DNA of 64,000 bases, from the NCBI GenBank assembly GCA_004297725.1, contig SCUS01000154.1, positions 1 through 64,000 of the forward strand. Direction: 5' to 3'. The stretch comes from Myxococcaceae bacterium (GTDB lineage Bacteria; Myxococcota_A; Polyangia; Polyangiales; Ga0077539). Position numbers and translations under genes: made by a program. Positions 40,084-48,689 of the stretch are shown here, one piece after another. The first letter of the stretch is position 1; the number at the start of each line of letters is the position of its first letter. Under the pieces are notes generated by a model. The model was not told the DNA's origin. It searched no databases and was given only the letters and a program-made list of their open reading frames with translations.

Positions 40084-41706
40084 GTGTCGCCGAAGGACGT
40101 CCGCACCCTCGGCCGCGCGCTCGACGCCCTCGTGCGCACGGCGCGCACCCATGGATCAGCCGTCGAGGCCGCCGGGCTCCGGCTCCGCGACGCGTGGCTG
40201 GCGGTCGACCGGGCGCCGCTCCGCTTCGGGGCGACGGAGCTGTACGTCCGTGACGACGTGGCCCTCGGCGGCGGCGACGAGGAGGTGCGCTGGCTGCTGC
40301 CGATCTTCATGGCGGGGCTGCGGCTGGTGACCCCGAGGGAGACGGTGACGGTCCAGGAGCTTTGCCAGCTCGCCGAGGAGCTGGCCCGCTGCGAGCCGGA
40401 GGTGGCCTCGCTCGAGCGCTTCCGCGACTGGCTCTGGGGCGGAGGCGCGGCCTCGGGCTTCGAGGTCGAGCTGCAGACCAGCTTCATGGAGGCCGTGGAG
40501 GCCGAGCTGCCCGAGGCGGCGGTGGCGCCCGACGGCTTCCTCGAGGGCGGCCTCTCGGCGGTGCGACGCCGGCTCGCCGGGGTGATGGCCCTCGAGGAGG
40601 ACGCCATCGAGCTCGCCGCGCTCGACCTCGACGCGGTCGCCACGCGCGAGGAGTTCGACGCCTCGCTCGACGCGGAGCACGACGACGAGCCGCCGGTCAT
40701 GCACGAGGCCCTGCGCGCCGCGCTGCGCTACCGCTGCGAGGAGGCCTCCCGCTGGAGCCTCTGCGAGGCCACCGCGGTGCTGGCGATCCCCGCGCTGCAG
40801 GCGGAGCAGACCCCCGACGCGCTCGCCCGGCAGCTCGCCGACACCCTGCGAGAGCACTTCGACGTCGACGTGATCGACCTGCTCGCCTCCAGCGTGCGCC
40901 GCAACGACCCCTTCGCCCGCGCGGTGCTCCAGGGCCTGGACTTCCCCGAGCTCCCCACCGCCGCGGTGCGCGCCTTCGCCCACGACGCCGACGGCCACCG
41001 GGTGCTCGCCAACCTGCTGGCGGCGGTGTCTCCGGAGCTCGCCTCGCGCGTCGCCCACGCGCTCCTCGACGGCGCCGCGTCCGACACCGCCCTGGTCGAC
41101 ATCGCCCTGAGGATCATCACCTCCCTCGGCGCCCAGCGCTTCATCGCGCTGCTGGACGTCCCCTCGCTGCGGCCCCCCGAGGCGCACGCCCTGGGCTCGC
41201 TGCTGGCCGAGCGAGGCGACGCGGTCGAGCTGCTGGGTCCGCTGATGGCGAGGGTGCCGAGGCCCGCGCTCCCCAAGCTGCTGGGCGCGCTTCCCGCGGA
41301 GGTGCGCCCGAGGCTCGCGCCCTCGCTCGGCTCCCGCTGGCCCGAGCTCTCCGGCGGCTTCGTCGAGTCGCAGCTCGCGCCGCTCTTCATCGAGGGCGGC
41401 GCCGCGGGGGCGCGCGTGCTGGCGGAGGCCCTGGTCGCGCAGCACGGCGAGGGCTGGTCCGTGGAGAGCGTGCGGATGCTGGGTCGGGCCCTGGTGGGCG
41501 CCGGGCTCTTCATCGAGCTCTGCATCCCGCTGGTGCGCTCCAAGCGCGTCGCGGCGGCGGTGCGCGTCGCCCTCTGCGACGCCGCGGAGGCCGACCCGGA
41601 GGTCGCCGCGGCGGTGTCGCGCTGGCACCCGGGCGAGCTGCTCGACCCGCCTGAGCTTCGGGCGAGGCTCAGGTCGTTGAGGGAGCTCGAGGGCCCGCGG
41701 AGATGA
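40084..41706 (+). CDS. Hypothetical helical-repeat protein
   Basis: A 540-residue soluble protein. It has a Leu/Ala-rich helical character throughout, with HEAT-like pairs in the second half (for example V-L-A-N-L-L-A-A-V-S-P-E-L-A and A-L-P-K-L-L-G-A-L-P-A-E-V). The first 100 residues are more mixed (L-R-F-G-A-T-E-L-Y-V-R-D-D). No enzyme motif is seen. It starts with GTG 40084, and its stop overlaps the next gene's ATG (ATGA at 41703-41706). A scaffold or sensor for the Ser/Thr kinase two genes downstream is a fair guess. Confidence 0.65.
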   Translation: MSPKDVRTLGRALDALVRTARTHGSAVEAAGLRLRDAWLAVDRAPLRFGATELYVRDDVALGGGDEEVRWLLPIFMAGLRLVTPRETVTVQELCQLAEELARCEPEVASLERFRDWLWGGGAASGFEVELQTSFMEAVEAELPEAAVAPDGFLEGGLSAVRRRLAGVMALEEDAIELAALDLDAVATREEFDASLDAEHDDEPPVMHEALRAALRYRCEEASRWSLCEATAVLAIPALQAEQTPDALARQLADTLREHFDVDVIDLLASSVRRNDPFARAVLQGLDFPELPTAAVRAFAHDADGHRVLANLLAAVSPELASRVAHALLDGAASDTALVDIALRIITSLGAQRFIALLDVPSLRPPEAHALGSLLAERGDAVELLGPLMARVPRPALPKLLGALPAEVRPRLAPSLGSRWPELSGGFVESQLAPLFIEGGAAGARVLAEALVAQHGEGWSVESVRMLGRALVGAGLFIELCIPLVRSKRVAAAVRVALCDAAEADPEVAAAVSRWHPGELLDPPELRARLRSLRELEGPRR

Positions 41707-42950
41707 GCGACTCGCTCACCATCCGGCGCACGTCGTGGATGCCCGACGACGCCCAGGGGCGCACCGCGCGCATGATGGTCGAGCGGCTCTTCGTGCTGAT
41801 GCGCACGCTCGCGGTGCACGGGCCGTCGCACCCGGTGAGCGTGCAGATCGCCCAGGCGGTGGCCGACGGCATCGCGGCGGCCGAGCTCCCCTTCACGCTA
41901 CAGTTCGTGCGCCAGGCGGTCTTCCAGGACCACGCGCTGGTGATGTTCGACCCCGGAGGCTTCCAGCGCTCGCTGAGGGTGGCCTCGGCGCTGGCGGCCA
42001 TCGGCGTGCAGCAGGTCGCGGTCGACCACGTGCCCTCGGTGGACGACCTCATCGCCCTCGGCTCCGAGCTGGCCTCGGGGCACGGCACGGCGCTGCAGAT
42101 CCCCGGGATGCAGCTCCGGGCGATCCTCGCCGGCCAGACGGGCACCGCCGGGGAGACCGTCGAGCCCGCGCGCTTCGCGGCGGTGATGCTCCTGCGCTCG
42201 CTGATGGACGCCGAGCACATCGAGGCCTCCCGGGGCGGGGCCTGGCCGTGGTCCCGCGGGGCGGCGATCCTGCGCCGGCTGGAGCGCGCCACGGACGCCG
42301 ACGCCCCGACGAGCACCCGCTTCCTCGAGGCGGCCCCCGGGGAGTTCACGGTCCCCCGTCGCGCGGTGCAGGCGACGGCGCTGGCGCTCGCGGCGATGCG
42401 CCTGGTGGGCCTCGACGTGGCGACGCGCCGGGTGGGCGGCCACGCGACGCTGGCGGTGGCCCTCACGGGGCTGCGCCCTCGCGGCGGAGACGCCTTCCCC
42501 GCGGCGGCGACCAGGGCCCTCGACCAGCTCCGCTCGACGCTGAGCACCGGGCGCTCGAAGATCGACCCGCACCGCCTTCGCACCTGCGCCCTGGTGCACG
42601 ACGCGGCCTTCCGCCCGGAGGCCCGGTCGCGGTGGCACCCGGTCGCGCGGCTGATGGAGCTGGTGTACGAGCACGAGGTGCTGCGCTGCCCGACGGATGC
42701 GAGCTTCGACCTGGGCGCCGTCGACCTGCTGTCGGCGCTGGCGCCGCGGTCCTTCGTGCAGGACGACCCGGGGTGGCTGCAGGCGCTGGCGGAGATCGTC
42801 GGGCGCTGGGCGCCTGGTATGAAGGTGGAGCTCGAAGACGGCGAGGCGGGCGTGCTGCTGGGGGGGAGCAGCACGAGGCCGATGGTGTTCACCGGCGCGG
42901 CGGTGAAGGTCGGACGGGCGGCGCCGTCGCTGCCCGGGGTAGAGGATTAG
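41703..42950 (+). CDS. Hypothetical protein with helical core (degenerate HD-like pattern possible)
   Basis: A 415-residue soluble protein, the middle gene of a coupled set. It opens with M-V-E-R-L-F-V-L-M-R-T-L-A-V-H-G-P-S-H-P, which also occurs in style at the start of the first gene (T-H-G-S-A-V). Alpha-helices dominate. Late in the protein L-V-H-D-A-A-F-R (about 299-306) and a distal Tyr-Glu-His could be remnants of an HD-type fold, but the metal site is not convincing. The next gene, a Ser/Thr kinase, begins 3 bases after its stop. Function unknown; probably acts with the kinase. Confidence 0.62.
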   Translation: MSDSLTIRRTSWMPDDAQGRTARMMVERLFVLMRTLAVHGPSHPVSVQIAQAVADGIAAAELPFTLQFVRQAVFQDHALVMFDPGGFQRSLRVASALAAIGVQQVAVDHVPSVDDLIALGSELASGHGTALQIPGMQLRAILAGQTGTAGETVEPARFAAVMLLRSLMDAEHIEASRGGAWPWSRGAAILRRLERATDADAPTSTRFLEAAPGEFTVPRRAVQATALALAAMRLVGLDVATRRVGGHATLAVALTGLRPRGGDAFPAAATRALDQLRSTLSTGRSKIDPHRLRTCALVHDAAFRPEARSRWHPVARLMELVYEHEVLRCPTDASFDLGAVDLLSALAPRSFVQDDPGWLQALAEIVGRWAPGMKVELEDGEAGVLLGGSSTRPMVFTGAAVKVGRAAPSLPGVED

Positions 42951-42953
42951 CGC

Positions 42954-44225
42954 GTGGTGGCAGCAGGCGAGACGGTGCTCGGGCGGTATGTGATCGAAGA
43001 CCTGCTGGGCCAGGGGGGGATGGGCAGGGTCTATCGGGCGAAGCACGCGAGCCTGGGATTACCGGTCGCGGTAAAGGTGATGCAGCGCCAGGAGCGCGAA
43101 GACCTGGTGGAGCGCTTCGAGCGCGAGGCGCAGCTCATGTCGCGGGTGCAGCACCCCAACGTGGTGCGGGTGTACGACTACGGGCTGCTCGACGACGGGG
43201 CGCCGTGCCTGGTGATGGAGATCCTCGAGGGCGAGTCGCTGGAGGCGCGGCTGGTGCGCAGGGTGACGCTCCCCTGGCGCGAGGCGCTGGGGCTACAGCG
43301 GGGGATGCTGGAGGGCCTCGGGGCGATCCACGCCGCGGGGGTGGTGCACCGCGACCTGAAGCCGTCGAACGTGTTCCTGGCGAAGAGCGAGCAGGGGGTG
43401 GAGGTGCCGAAGCTGATCGACTTCGGCATCGCCCGCCCGATGGACGACGCCCCCAAGCTGACGCGCGCCGGGCAGATCCTGGGGACGCCCGAGTACATGG
43501 CCCCGGAGCAGCTCCTCGGGTCGCCCGCGGACTTCCGCAGCGACATCTACACCTCGGCGCTGCTGCTCTACGAGATGCTCACGGGGCAGCTCCCCTTCGT
43601 CTCGGGCGACCTCTCCGACCTGCTGATGCGCGTGGGCAACCCGGCGCCTCCGGTGGTGGTCCCGAGCCGGATGCCCCGGCCGCCGAGGGAGGTCATCGAG
43701 GTGCTGATGGAGGCGCTCTCCCTCGACACGAAGCAGCGCCCGGTGACCGCCGGGGATTTCTCCTCGCAGCTCGACGCCGCCGTCGACGCCGCCTCGATGG
43801 GCGCGGTGCACGAGCTGAGCGACCGCCCTCCGAGCGCGCTCACCCCGACGGAGGGCTTCGTGACCCCGGAGGCGAGGGAGCTTCCGACGCGCTACCTCTT
43901 CGCGGCGAGGCTGCCTCCCTCGCGGCTGGCGAAGCCCGAGGAGCGGCGCTTCCTGACGACGCTCACCCAGGGCAGCGCCAGGGGCTACACCATGGGGGCG
44001 CAGTTCTGGTTCGCGCTGAAGACCGCGCCCGCGGCGTCGGACGAGGTGCTGGAGGCCGCCGAGGCGCTCAGCCGTGCGCTGACCGAGCGCTACGGCTCCA
44101 CCGTCCGATCGGCCTACCGCATGGTCGACCCCGGCTTCGCGCTCACCGCCGCGGCGCTGAGCGGCGCGGTGCCCCTCCCGGACACGCTGCGCGCGCTGCT
44201 CGACGACCTCACGCACGACCGCTGA
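42954..44225 (+). CDS. Hanks-type Ser/Thr protein kinase, soluble
   Basis: A 423-residue kinase without a membrane helix. The kinase domain spans 11-275: G-Q-G-G-M-G-R-V-Y, Lys41, H-R-D-L-K-P-S-N (132-139), D-F-G (156-158), G-T-P-E-Y-M-A-P-E and the D-I-Y-T-S-A-L-L-L-Y-E-M-L segment, so it should be catalytically competent. The C-terminal 150 residues after a Pro/Thr linker are an unrecognised alpha/beta domain (R-Y-L-F-A-A-R-L-P-P). The start is GTG 42954, 3 bases after the preceding stop, so it is the last member of a coupled three-gene set. The 3' end overlaps the convergent membrane-protein gene by 17 bases. Confidence 0.92.
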   Translation: MVAAGETVLGRYVIEDLLGQGGMGRVYRAKHASLGLPVAVKVMQRQEREDLVERFEREAQLMSRVQHPNVVRVYDYGLLDDGAPCLVMEILEGESLEARLVRRVTLPWREALGLQRGMLEGLGAIHAAGVVHRDLKPSNVFLAKSEQGVEVPKLIDFGIARPMDDAPKLTRAGQILGTPEYMAPEQLLGSPADFRSDIYTSALLLYEMLTGQLPFVSGDLSDLLMRVGNPAPPVVVPSRMPRPPREVIEVLMEALSLDTKQRPVTAGDFSSQLDAAVDAASMGAVHELSDRPPSALTPTEGFVTPEARELPTRYLFAARLPPSRLAKPEERRFLTTLTQGSARGYTMGAQFWFALKTAPAASDEVLEAAEALSRALTERYGSTVRSAYRMVDPGFALTAAALSGAVPLPDTLRALLDDLTHDR

Positions 44226-45120
44226 GCGGCGCCCGCCCGAGGCCCATCGCGGCGACCACCGCGGCGCTCCCGAGGGCCACCAGCCCGGCGATCCACTCCA
44301 CCCTCGCCCCTGCCACGGCCATCAGCGGGACCGCCGCCAGCGCCGCGCCCCCGATCGCCCGCCCGACCCCGGAGGCCGACGCGACCGCGCCCACGGCGGT
44401 CATCACCGGCACCGCCACGGCCACCGCCGGGCCCCAGCCCAGCACCGACGCGCCCACGAGGGCGAGCGCCAGCGAGAGGCCCACGGTGGCGCCGCCCAGG
44501 GCGCCCGCGAAGCGCTCCAGCCGACCCTCGCGCGGGGCATAGGCCACCGCGAGCGCGAGCGCCGTGAGGGCCGCCGCGAGGCCCCGCGACCACGGCGACG
44601 ACGGCAGCGCCGGGAGGCGTCGCACCAGCGGCTCCGGGTGCTCCGCGCGGCTCACGCACGGGACCTCCTCCGCGGGCTCCTGAGGGCAGGTCCACCCGTC
44701 GGGGACGTACTCGATGAGCGAGCGGTGCAGCACCACCAGGTTGCGGCTCGCGACCCCCTCGTCGACGAAGCGCGGCCACGCCGTGCGGAAGGCCCTCGGG
44801 CGCTCGATGGCGCGCGTCACCTGGGCGACCACCCGAAGCTCCGGGCGCTCTCCCGGCGGGAGCTCGACGCACCAGAGCCCTCCGCAGGACGACACCCGGA
44901 GGAGCTGCCCCGTCCCGGCCACGCGGGCGCTGGGGCGGGGAGCGCGCTGCAGCACCCTCGGCAGCAGGGCCAGCGAGCCGTCTCGGCGGCGGTAGTCCGC
45001 GCGGGCGGTCACGTGCTCCGAGCGGGGCGCCCTCTCCACCAGGGACCACTCGGTGAACACCGCCGTGGGGCGGGCGGTGGCTGCGGTCGCGGCGAGCTGC
45101 AGCACGAGGGGGAGGAGCAT
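44209..45120 (-). CDS. Hypothetical membrane protein with periplasmic N-terminal domain
   Basis: A 303-residue protein. A signal peptide (about 1-16) precedes a periplasmic domain of about 150 residues with Cys pairs (S-C-G-G-L-W-C and T-C-P-Q-E-P-A-E-E-V-P-C). Four to five hydrophobic segments fill residues 180-295, rich in Ala, Gly and Val. ATG 45120 follows a TAGACC box (45136-45141) 15 bases away. It is divergent from the M23 peptidase gene and convergent, with a 17-base overlap, with the soluble kinase gene. No family recognised. Confidence 0.62.
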   Translation of the reverse strand: MLLPLVLQLAATAATARPTAVFTEWSLVERAPRSEHVTARADYRRRDGSLALLPRVLQRAPRPSARVAGTGQLLRVSSCGGLWCVELPPGERPELRVVAQVTRAIERPRAFRTAWPRFVDEGVASRNLVVLHRSLIEYVPDGWTCPQEPAEEVPCVSRAEHPEPLVRRLPALPSSPWSRGLAAALTALALAVAYAPREGRLERFAGALGGATVGLSLALALVGASVLGWGPAVAVAVPVMTAVGAVASASGVGRAIGGAALAAVPLMAVAGARVEWIAGLVALGSAAVVAAMGLGRAPLSGRA

Positions 45121-45211
45121 CGGGGAGCGCGCGGTGGTCTATCACGGCCGCCGGGCCGGGGGAGGGCGTCGCTTGCGGGGCCCTCGGGCGGGTGTGCTAG
45201 TCGTGCGAGGG

Positions 45212-46783
45212 ATGACCGTCGAGCCGGAGCGCATCGCCTCGGAGCTTCCCCTGATGGAGGGGCCCGATCCGGTCGTGCGCATGCCGAAACGGATGGCGCC
45301 GCTCCCCCCCGAGGAGCCCCCCGGGGTCGGCACCCGGCTGGTGCTCGCGGTCGCCGCGATGGGCGCCCTCCTCGGCGCGGGCCTCGGCGCCGTGGGCCTG
45401 GGCATCGTGCACGCCACCCGCTCTCTCCCCGCGACCGCCTCGGCGGCGGCGCTTCGAGCCCCGGTGGCTCCCGAGGTGGCGGCCCCCCCGGCGGTGTACG
45501 CGCTCGCGGTCGTGGCCCCCGTCGACGCCGGCGCGGTCGCTCCTCCGGGGCCCCGCTTCGAGGCGGTGCAGCAGTCGCTCGGGGCGGGGCGCCCCCTGGC
45601 GGCGGCGCTCCGGGCGGTGGGGGTCCCTCGCGCCGAGGTGGGCCGGGCCATCGCGGCGCTCGACCCCTTCCTCGACATGCGCTCGCTGCGGCCGGGCGAC
45701 CGGGTGGCGGCGATGCGCGAGCCCGACACGAGGACGCTGCGACGGGTGGAGTTTCGCCGCGCGGCGACGCAGGTGTGGGCCGCGGTGCGGGACGACGCGG
45801 GGCAGTGGCGCGGCGAGCGCGTCGAGGTGGTGATGCGCACGGAGACGGTGCGCACGGGCTTCCGGGTGGAGGGCTCGGTCGAGGCGTCGCTGCGCGCGGC
45901 GGGGCTCAACCCCGAGGTGGTCCCCCGCATCGCCGAGGCCTTCCAGGCGATGGACCTCCCGCCCCGCCTCCTCGCCCACGACGTGCTCCGCCTCGTCGTG
46001 GAGGAGGAGCGGATGAACGGGCAGTTCTTCCGCTACGGGCGGGTGCTGGCGCTCGACTACCGCGGGGCGCTCGGCCAGAGGCGCGGTTACCTGGTGACGT
46101 ATTCCACCGGCGCGGGCGAGTGGTTCGACGCGCAGGGGATGTCCTGGGAGCGCGGCCCGCTGCGGTCGCCGGTGCCGAGCGCCCGCATCTCGTCGCGCTT
46201 CAACCCCCGGCGCATGCACCCGGTGCTGCACGTGCTCAAGCCCCACAACGGCGTCGACTGGGCGGCCCCGATCGGGACGCCCATCTACGCCCCCGCCGAC
46301 GGTCAGGTGCTCTCCGTCGGGCCCGCGGGGCCGTCGGGCAACCTCATCCGGGTGCGCCACGCCCAGCTCGGGGTGGAGACCGGCTACTGCCACCTCTCCC
46401 GCTTCGCCGCGGGGCTCCGTCCGGGCCAGCGCGTCCGAGCCCGCCAGGTGCTCGGCTACGTCGGGACCACCGGCCGCAGCACCGGCCCGCACCTTCATTT
46501 CTCGGTGAGGCGCGACGGGGTCTTCATCGACCCGCTGAGCCTCCACGGCGGCCGCCACCCGGTTCCTGCCGCGGCGCGCGCCCGCTTCGAGCAGGAGGCG
46601 CAGCAGCGCGGCGGCGAGCTCGACCAGATCGCCGTCAACGGCGAGACCCTCGCCCCGCCCGACGCCATCGCGCCGCCTCCGTCGGGGATGCTCCCTCCCG
46701 TCGCGGCCGACTCCGGGGCTCCGTCGCCCCCCGAGGAGGAGGGCCCCGACGAGTCCATGGACGAGTCCGACGAGGCCGACTGA
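45212..46783 (+). CDS. M23 family peptidase, membrane-anchored (MepM-like)
   Basis: A 523-residue protein. A cytoplasmic Pro-rich N-terminus, one membrane helix (about 43-66), a LysM/OapA-like region (about 115-260) and an M23 LytM domain (about 320-435). Zinc ligands are His345 and Asp349 (H-N-G-V-D) and His429 in H-L-H, with His427 as catalytic partner. All are present, so it should cleave peptide cross-links in peptidoglycan. R-F-N-P-R-R-M-H-P-V-L and G-T-P-I-Y-A-P-A-D-G are typical. The acidic Pro-rich C-terminal tail (about 475-523) is unusual for the family. A lipoprotein gene and a second M23-like gene follow on the same strand. Confidence 0.93.
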   Translation: MTVEPERIASELPLMEGPDPVVRMPKRMAPLPPEEPPGVGTRLVLAVAAMGALLGAGLGAVGLGIVHATRSLPATASAAALRAPVAPEVAAPPAVYALAVVAPVDAGAVAPPGPRFEAVQQSLGAGRPLAAALRAVGVPRAEVGRAIAALDPFLDMRSLRPGDRVAAMREPDTRTLRRVEFRRAATQVWAAVRDDAGQWRGERVEVVMRTETVRTGFRVEGSVEASLRAAGLNPEVVPRIAEAFQAMDLPPRLLAHDVLRLVVEEERMNGQFFRYGRVLALDYRGALGQRRGYLVTYSTGAGEWFDAQGMSWERGPLRSPVPSARISSRFNPRRMHPVLHVLKPHNGVDWAAPIGTPIYAPADGQVLSVGPAGPSGNLIRVRHAQLGVETGYCHLSRFAAGLRPGQRVRARQVLGYVGTTGRSTGPHLHFSVRRDGVFIDPLSLHGGRHPVPAAARARFEQEAQQRGGELDQIAVNGETLAPPDAIAPPPSGMLPPVAADSGAPSPPEEEGPDESMDESDEAD

Positions 46784-46834
46784 TCCCCGGTGCTTGACCG
46801 CCGCGCTCCCTCTGCGCTCCTCTCGGCGCCCTCC

Positions 46835-47374
46835 ATGCGTCCTCCCGCCCTGCTGCTGCCGCTGCTCCTCCTCGCCTGCCGCCGCGACCCTCCGGCGCCC
46901 ACGTCGCCGCCCGTGACGCCGCCCACGGTCGTCGCCCCGACGCCCGCCGCGCCCGTCGATGCGCGCCGGCTGCGCGACCTGCTGCGCCCGGAGTCCCGCC
47001 GCGAGCTCGACGCCTCCACGATCCCGCTGCTGCTGCCGCGCGACGAGGCCCTGGTCGCCGTCGCGGTCGTCACCGCCGGGCCGGGCTGGGTCGCCGCGTC
47101 CATTCCCCTCTCCGACCTCACCATCGCCATCCACGGCAACGCCAACCGCCATCCGCCGCCGCCTGGCGAGGTGCTCCGCCACGCCTCCACGCTGCGCGGC
47201 GTCCCGGCCACCGTCTCCCGCAACGAGCTCATCCGGGTGGCCACCTGGGAGGAGCGCGGGGTCGCCTGGTCGCTCGACATCGAGTGCAGCAGCCGCCCCG
47301 ACCTCGACGTCCGCTGCGTGCAGGAGGACTACCTCCGCGCCCTCGCCGACTCCCTCGTGGAGGTGCGCCCGTGA
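46835..47374 (+). CDS. Hypothetical lipoprotein
   Basis: A 179-residue lipoprotein. A short signal ends in lipobox L-L-A-C (Cys15), followed by a Pro/Thr/Val tether and a globular domain of about 130 residues with a Cys pair (I-E-C-S-S and V-R-C-V-Q). ATG 46835 is chosen for the signal; an upstream ATG at 46790 is possible. It lies between two M23 genes, and its stop overlaps the GTG of the second (GTGA), so a role with these cell-wall enzymes is likely. No family recognised. Confidence 0.7.
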   Translation: MRPPALLLPLLLLACRRDPPAPTSPPVTPPTVVAPTPAAPVDARRLRDLLRPESRRELDASTIPLLLPRDEALVAVAVVTAGPGWVAASIPLSDLTIAIHGNANRHPPPPGEVLRHASTLRGVPATVSRNELIRVATWEERGVAWSLDIECSSRPDLDVRCVQEDYLRALADSLVEVRP

Positions 47375-48477
47375 GGGCCGTCGCGCTCGCCGCCGCGGTC
47401 GCGCTCTGCGCCTCTCCCGCGCTGGCGCAGTTCACCTATCGCCCCGCCGGGGAGCTCGTCTCGGGCAGCGGCCGGGGCCGCCCCGACATGACCAGCTACG
47501 CGCCCGGGATGCGCTTCCCCACCGAGAGCGCGCCCGCCTACGCCAACTCGCAGGTGTGGGGCGTCGGGGGCAACTACGGCCCCAGCGGGTCGCAGTGCGA
47601 CGCCCGCAATCGCTCCTATCCATGGCACGACAACTACTGCGAGAGCCGCTCCTGGGACATGCCCATGTGCCCCTCCGGGACGGGCCACCAGGGACAGGAC
47701 ATCCGCGCCGCCAACTGCCAGGACAACGTCCACTGGGTCGTCGCCGCGGCCACCGGGCGCATCACCAACGTGGGCTCCTATTCGGTCTACCTCATGGCCG
47801 ATGACGGGACCCGCTACGACTATCTCCATATGCGCAGCGTGCAGGTCGCCGCCGGGGCCCGCGTGGTGCGCGGCGACCGGCTCGGCCGCGTCTCCAACAA
47901 CTTCGGCGGGACCGCCACCACCATCCACCTGCATTTCAACATCAACCGCGCGGTGTCGGGCTTCGGCACGGTCTACGCGCCGACCTACGGGGCGCTCATC
48001 GAGGCCTACCAGCGCCTGCTGAGCGTGACCGATCCTCCGGACGGGGGCGCCCCCCGGGACGGCGGGAGCCCCATCGATGTCCCGAGGGACGTCCCGAGGG
48101 ACAACGGCCCCGACGTCGTGGCCATGGTGGATGTCCCGAGAGATGTCCCGAGAGATGTCCCGAGGGATGTCCCCTTGGACACCGGCGCGGACGCTGCGGC
48201 GCTGATGGACGTCCCGAGAGATGTCCCGAGAGATGTCCCGAGGGACACCGGGAGCGATGTCGCGGTGGCGCGCGATCTTGGCGCGGCGCCGGTGGATGTC
48301 GGCAATGATGTGGGGAGTGACGTCGGCGGCGAGGACGCCTCCACCCCGGCGCCGACGCCCACGGAAGACGCCGGCTGCGGGTGTCGTACGCTCCCCTCGC
48401 GCGGAGGCGCGGCGGGTCCGTGGCTGCTGGCGCTGGCGGCGCTGGGGCTGCGCCGCCGAAGGGCCATGCGCTCGTAG
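47371..48477 (+). CDS. Secreted M23-like peptidase with D-V-P-R-D linker and MYXO-CTERM-like tail
   Basis: A 368-residue protein starting at GTG 47371, which overlaps the preceding TGA. Signal peptide 1-19 (ALA-Q). The M23-like domain (about 60-215) has His106-x3-Asp110 (H-Q-G-Q-D), His153 in Y-L-H, and H-L-H (186-188), so the zinc site looks complete. Several Cys residues suggest disulphides. Then come D-V-P-R-D repeats (about 236-290), and finally G-C-G-C-R, a hydrophobic helix and R-R-R-R, which matches the MYXO-CTERM sorting signal of myxobacteria. It is probably displayed on the cell surface or outer membrane. It is convergent with the YtfJ-like gene, with a perfect 56-bp inverted repeat between. 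Confidence 0.88.
   Translation: MRAVALAAAVALCASPALAQFTYRPAGELVSGSGRGRPDMTSYAPGMRFPTESAPAYANSQVWGVGGNYGPSGSQCDARNRSYPWHDNYCESRSWDMPMCPSGTGHQGQDIRAANCQDNVHWVVAAATGRITNVGSYSVYLMADDGTRYDYLHMRSVQVAAGARVVRGDRLGRVSNNFGGTATTIHLHFNINRAVSGFGTVYAPTYGALIEAYQRLLSVTDPPDGGAPRDGGSPIDVPRDVPRDNGPDVVAMVDVPRDVPRDVPRDVPLDTGADAAALMDVPRDVPRDVPRDTGSDVAVARDLGAAPVDVGNDVGSDVGGEDASTPAPTPTEDAGCGCRTLPSRGGAAGPWLLALAALGLRRRRAMRS
48076..48246 (+). repeat. 12-bp in-frame repeat coding D-V-P-R
   Basis: Three clusters of units near gatgtcccgaga / gatgtcccgaggg encode the D-V-P-R-D linker of the M23-like surface protein. Units within a cluster are almost identical, suggesting recent slippage. Confidence 0.88.
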
Positions 48478-48497
48478 GCGGCTCCTTCGGGTCGTGG

Positions 48498-48682
48498 GGA
48501 GTGCCCCCTTCCCCGCTGCCGCGCGCCCTACCCCCGCCTCGGGGGCAGGGCTCAGGGGATCGAAGACTGGTGCTCGAATTGGCACCGCGGAAGCCCTCCA
48601 GTACGACTCTACTTTCGCAGACTTCGGAGCCCTGCCCCCGAGGCGGGGGTAGGGCGCGCGGCAGCGGGGAAGGGGGCACTCC
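48498..48682. repeat. Perfect 56-bp inverted repeat with 73-base spacer between convergent genes
   Basis: Bases 48498-48553 and 48627-48682 are exact reverse complements over 56 positions. The spacer (48554-48626) is less GC-rich and holds a small ggtgc/gcacc hairpin. The element fills most of the 212 bases between the ends of the M23-like gene and the YtfJ-like gene. It is far longer and more exact than an ordinary terminator, and no T-run is seen. It could be a bidirectional terminator, a small mobile repeat, or an invertible segment. Confidence 0.85.
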
Positions 48683-48689
48683 GCCCCGA

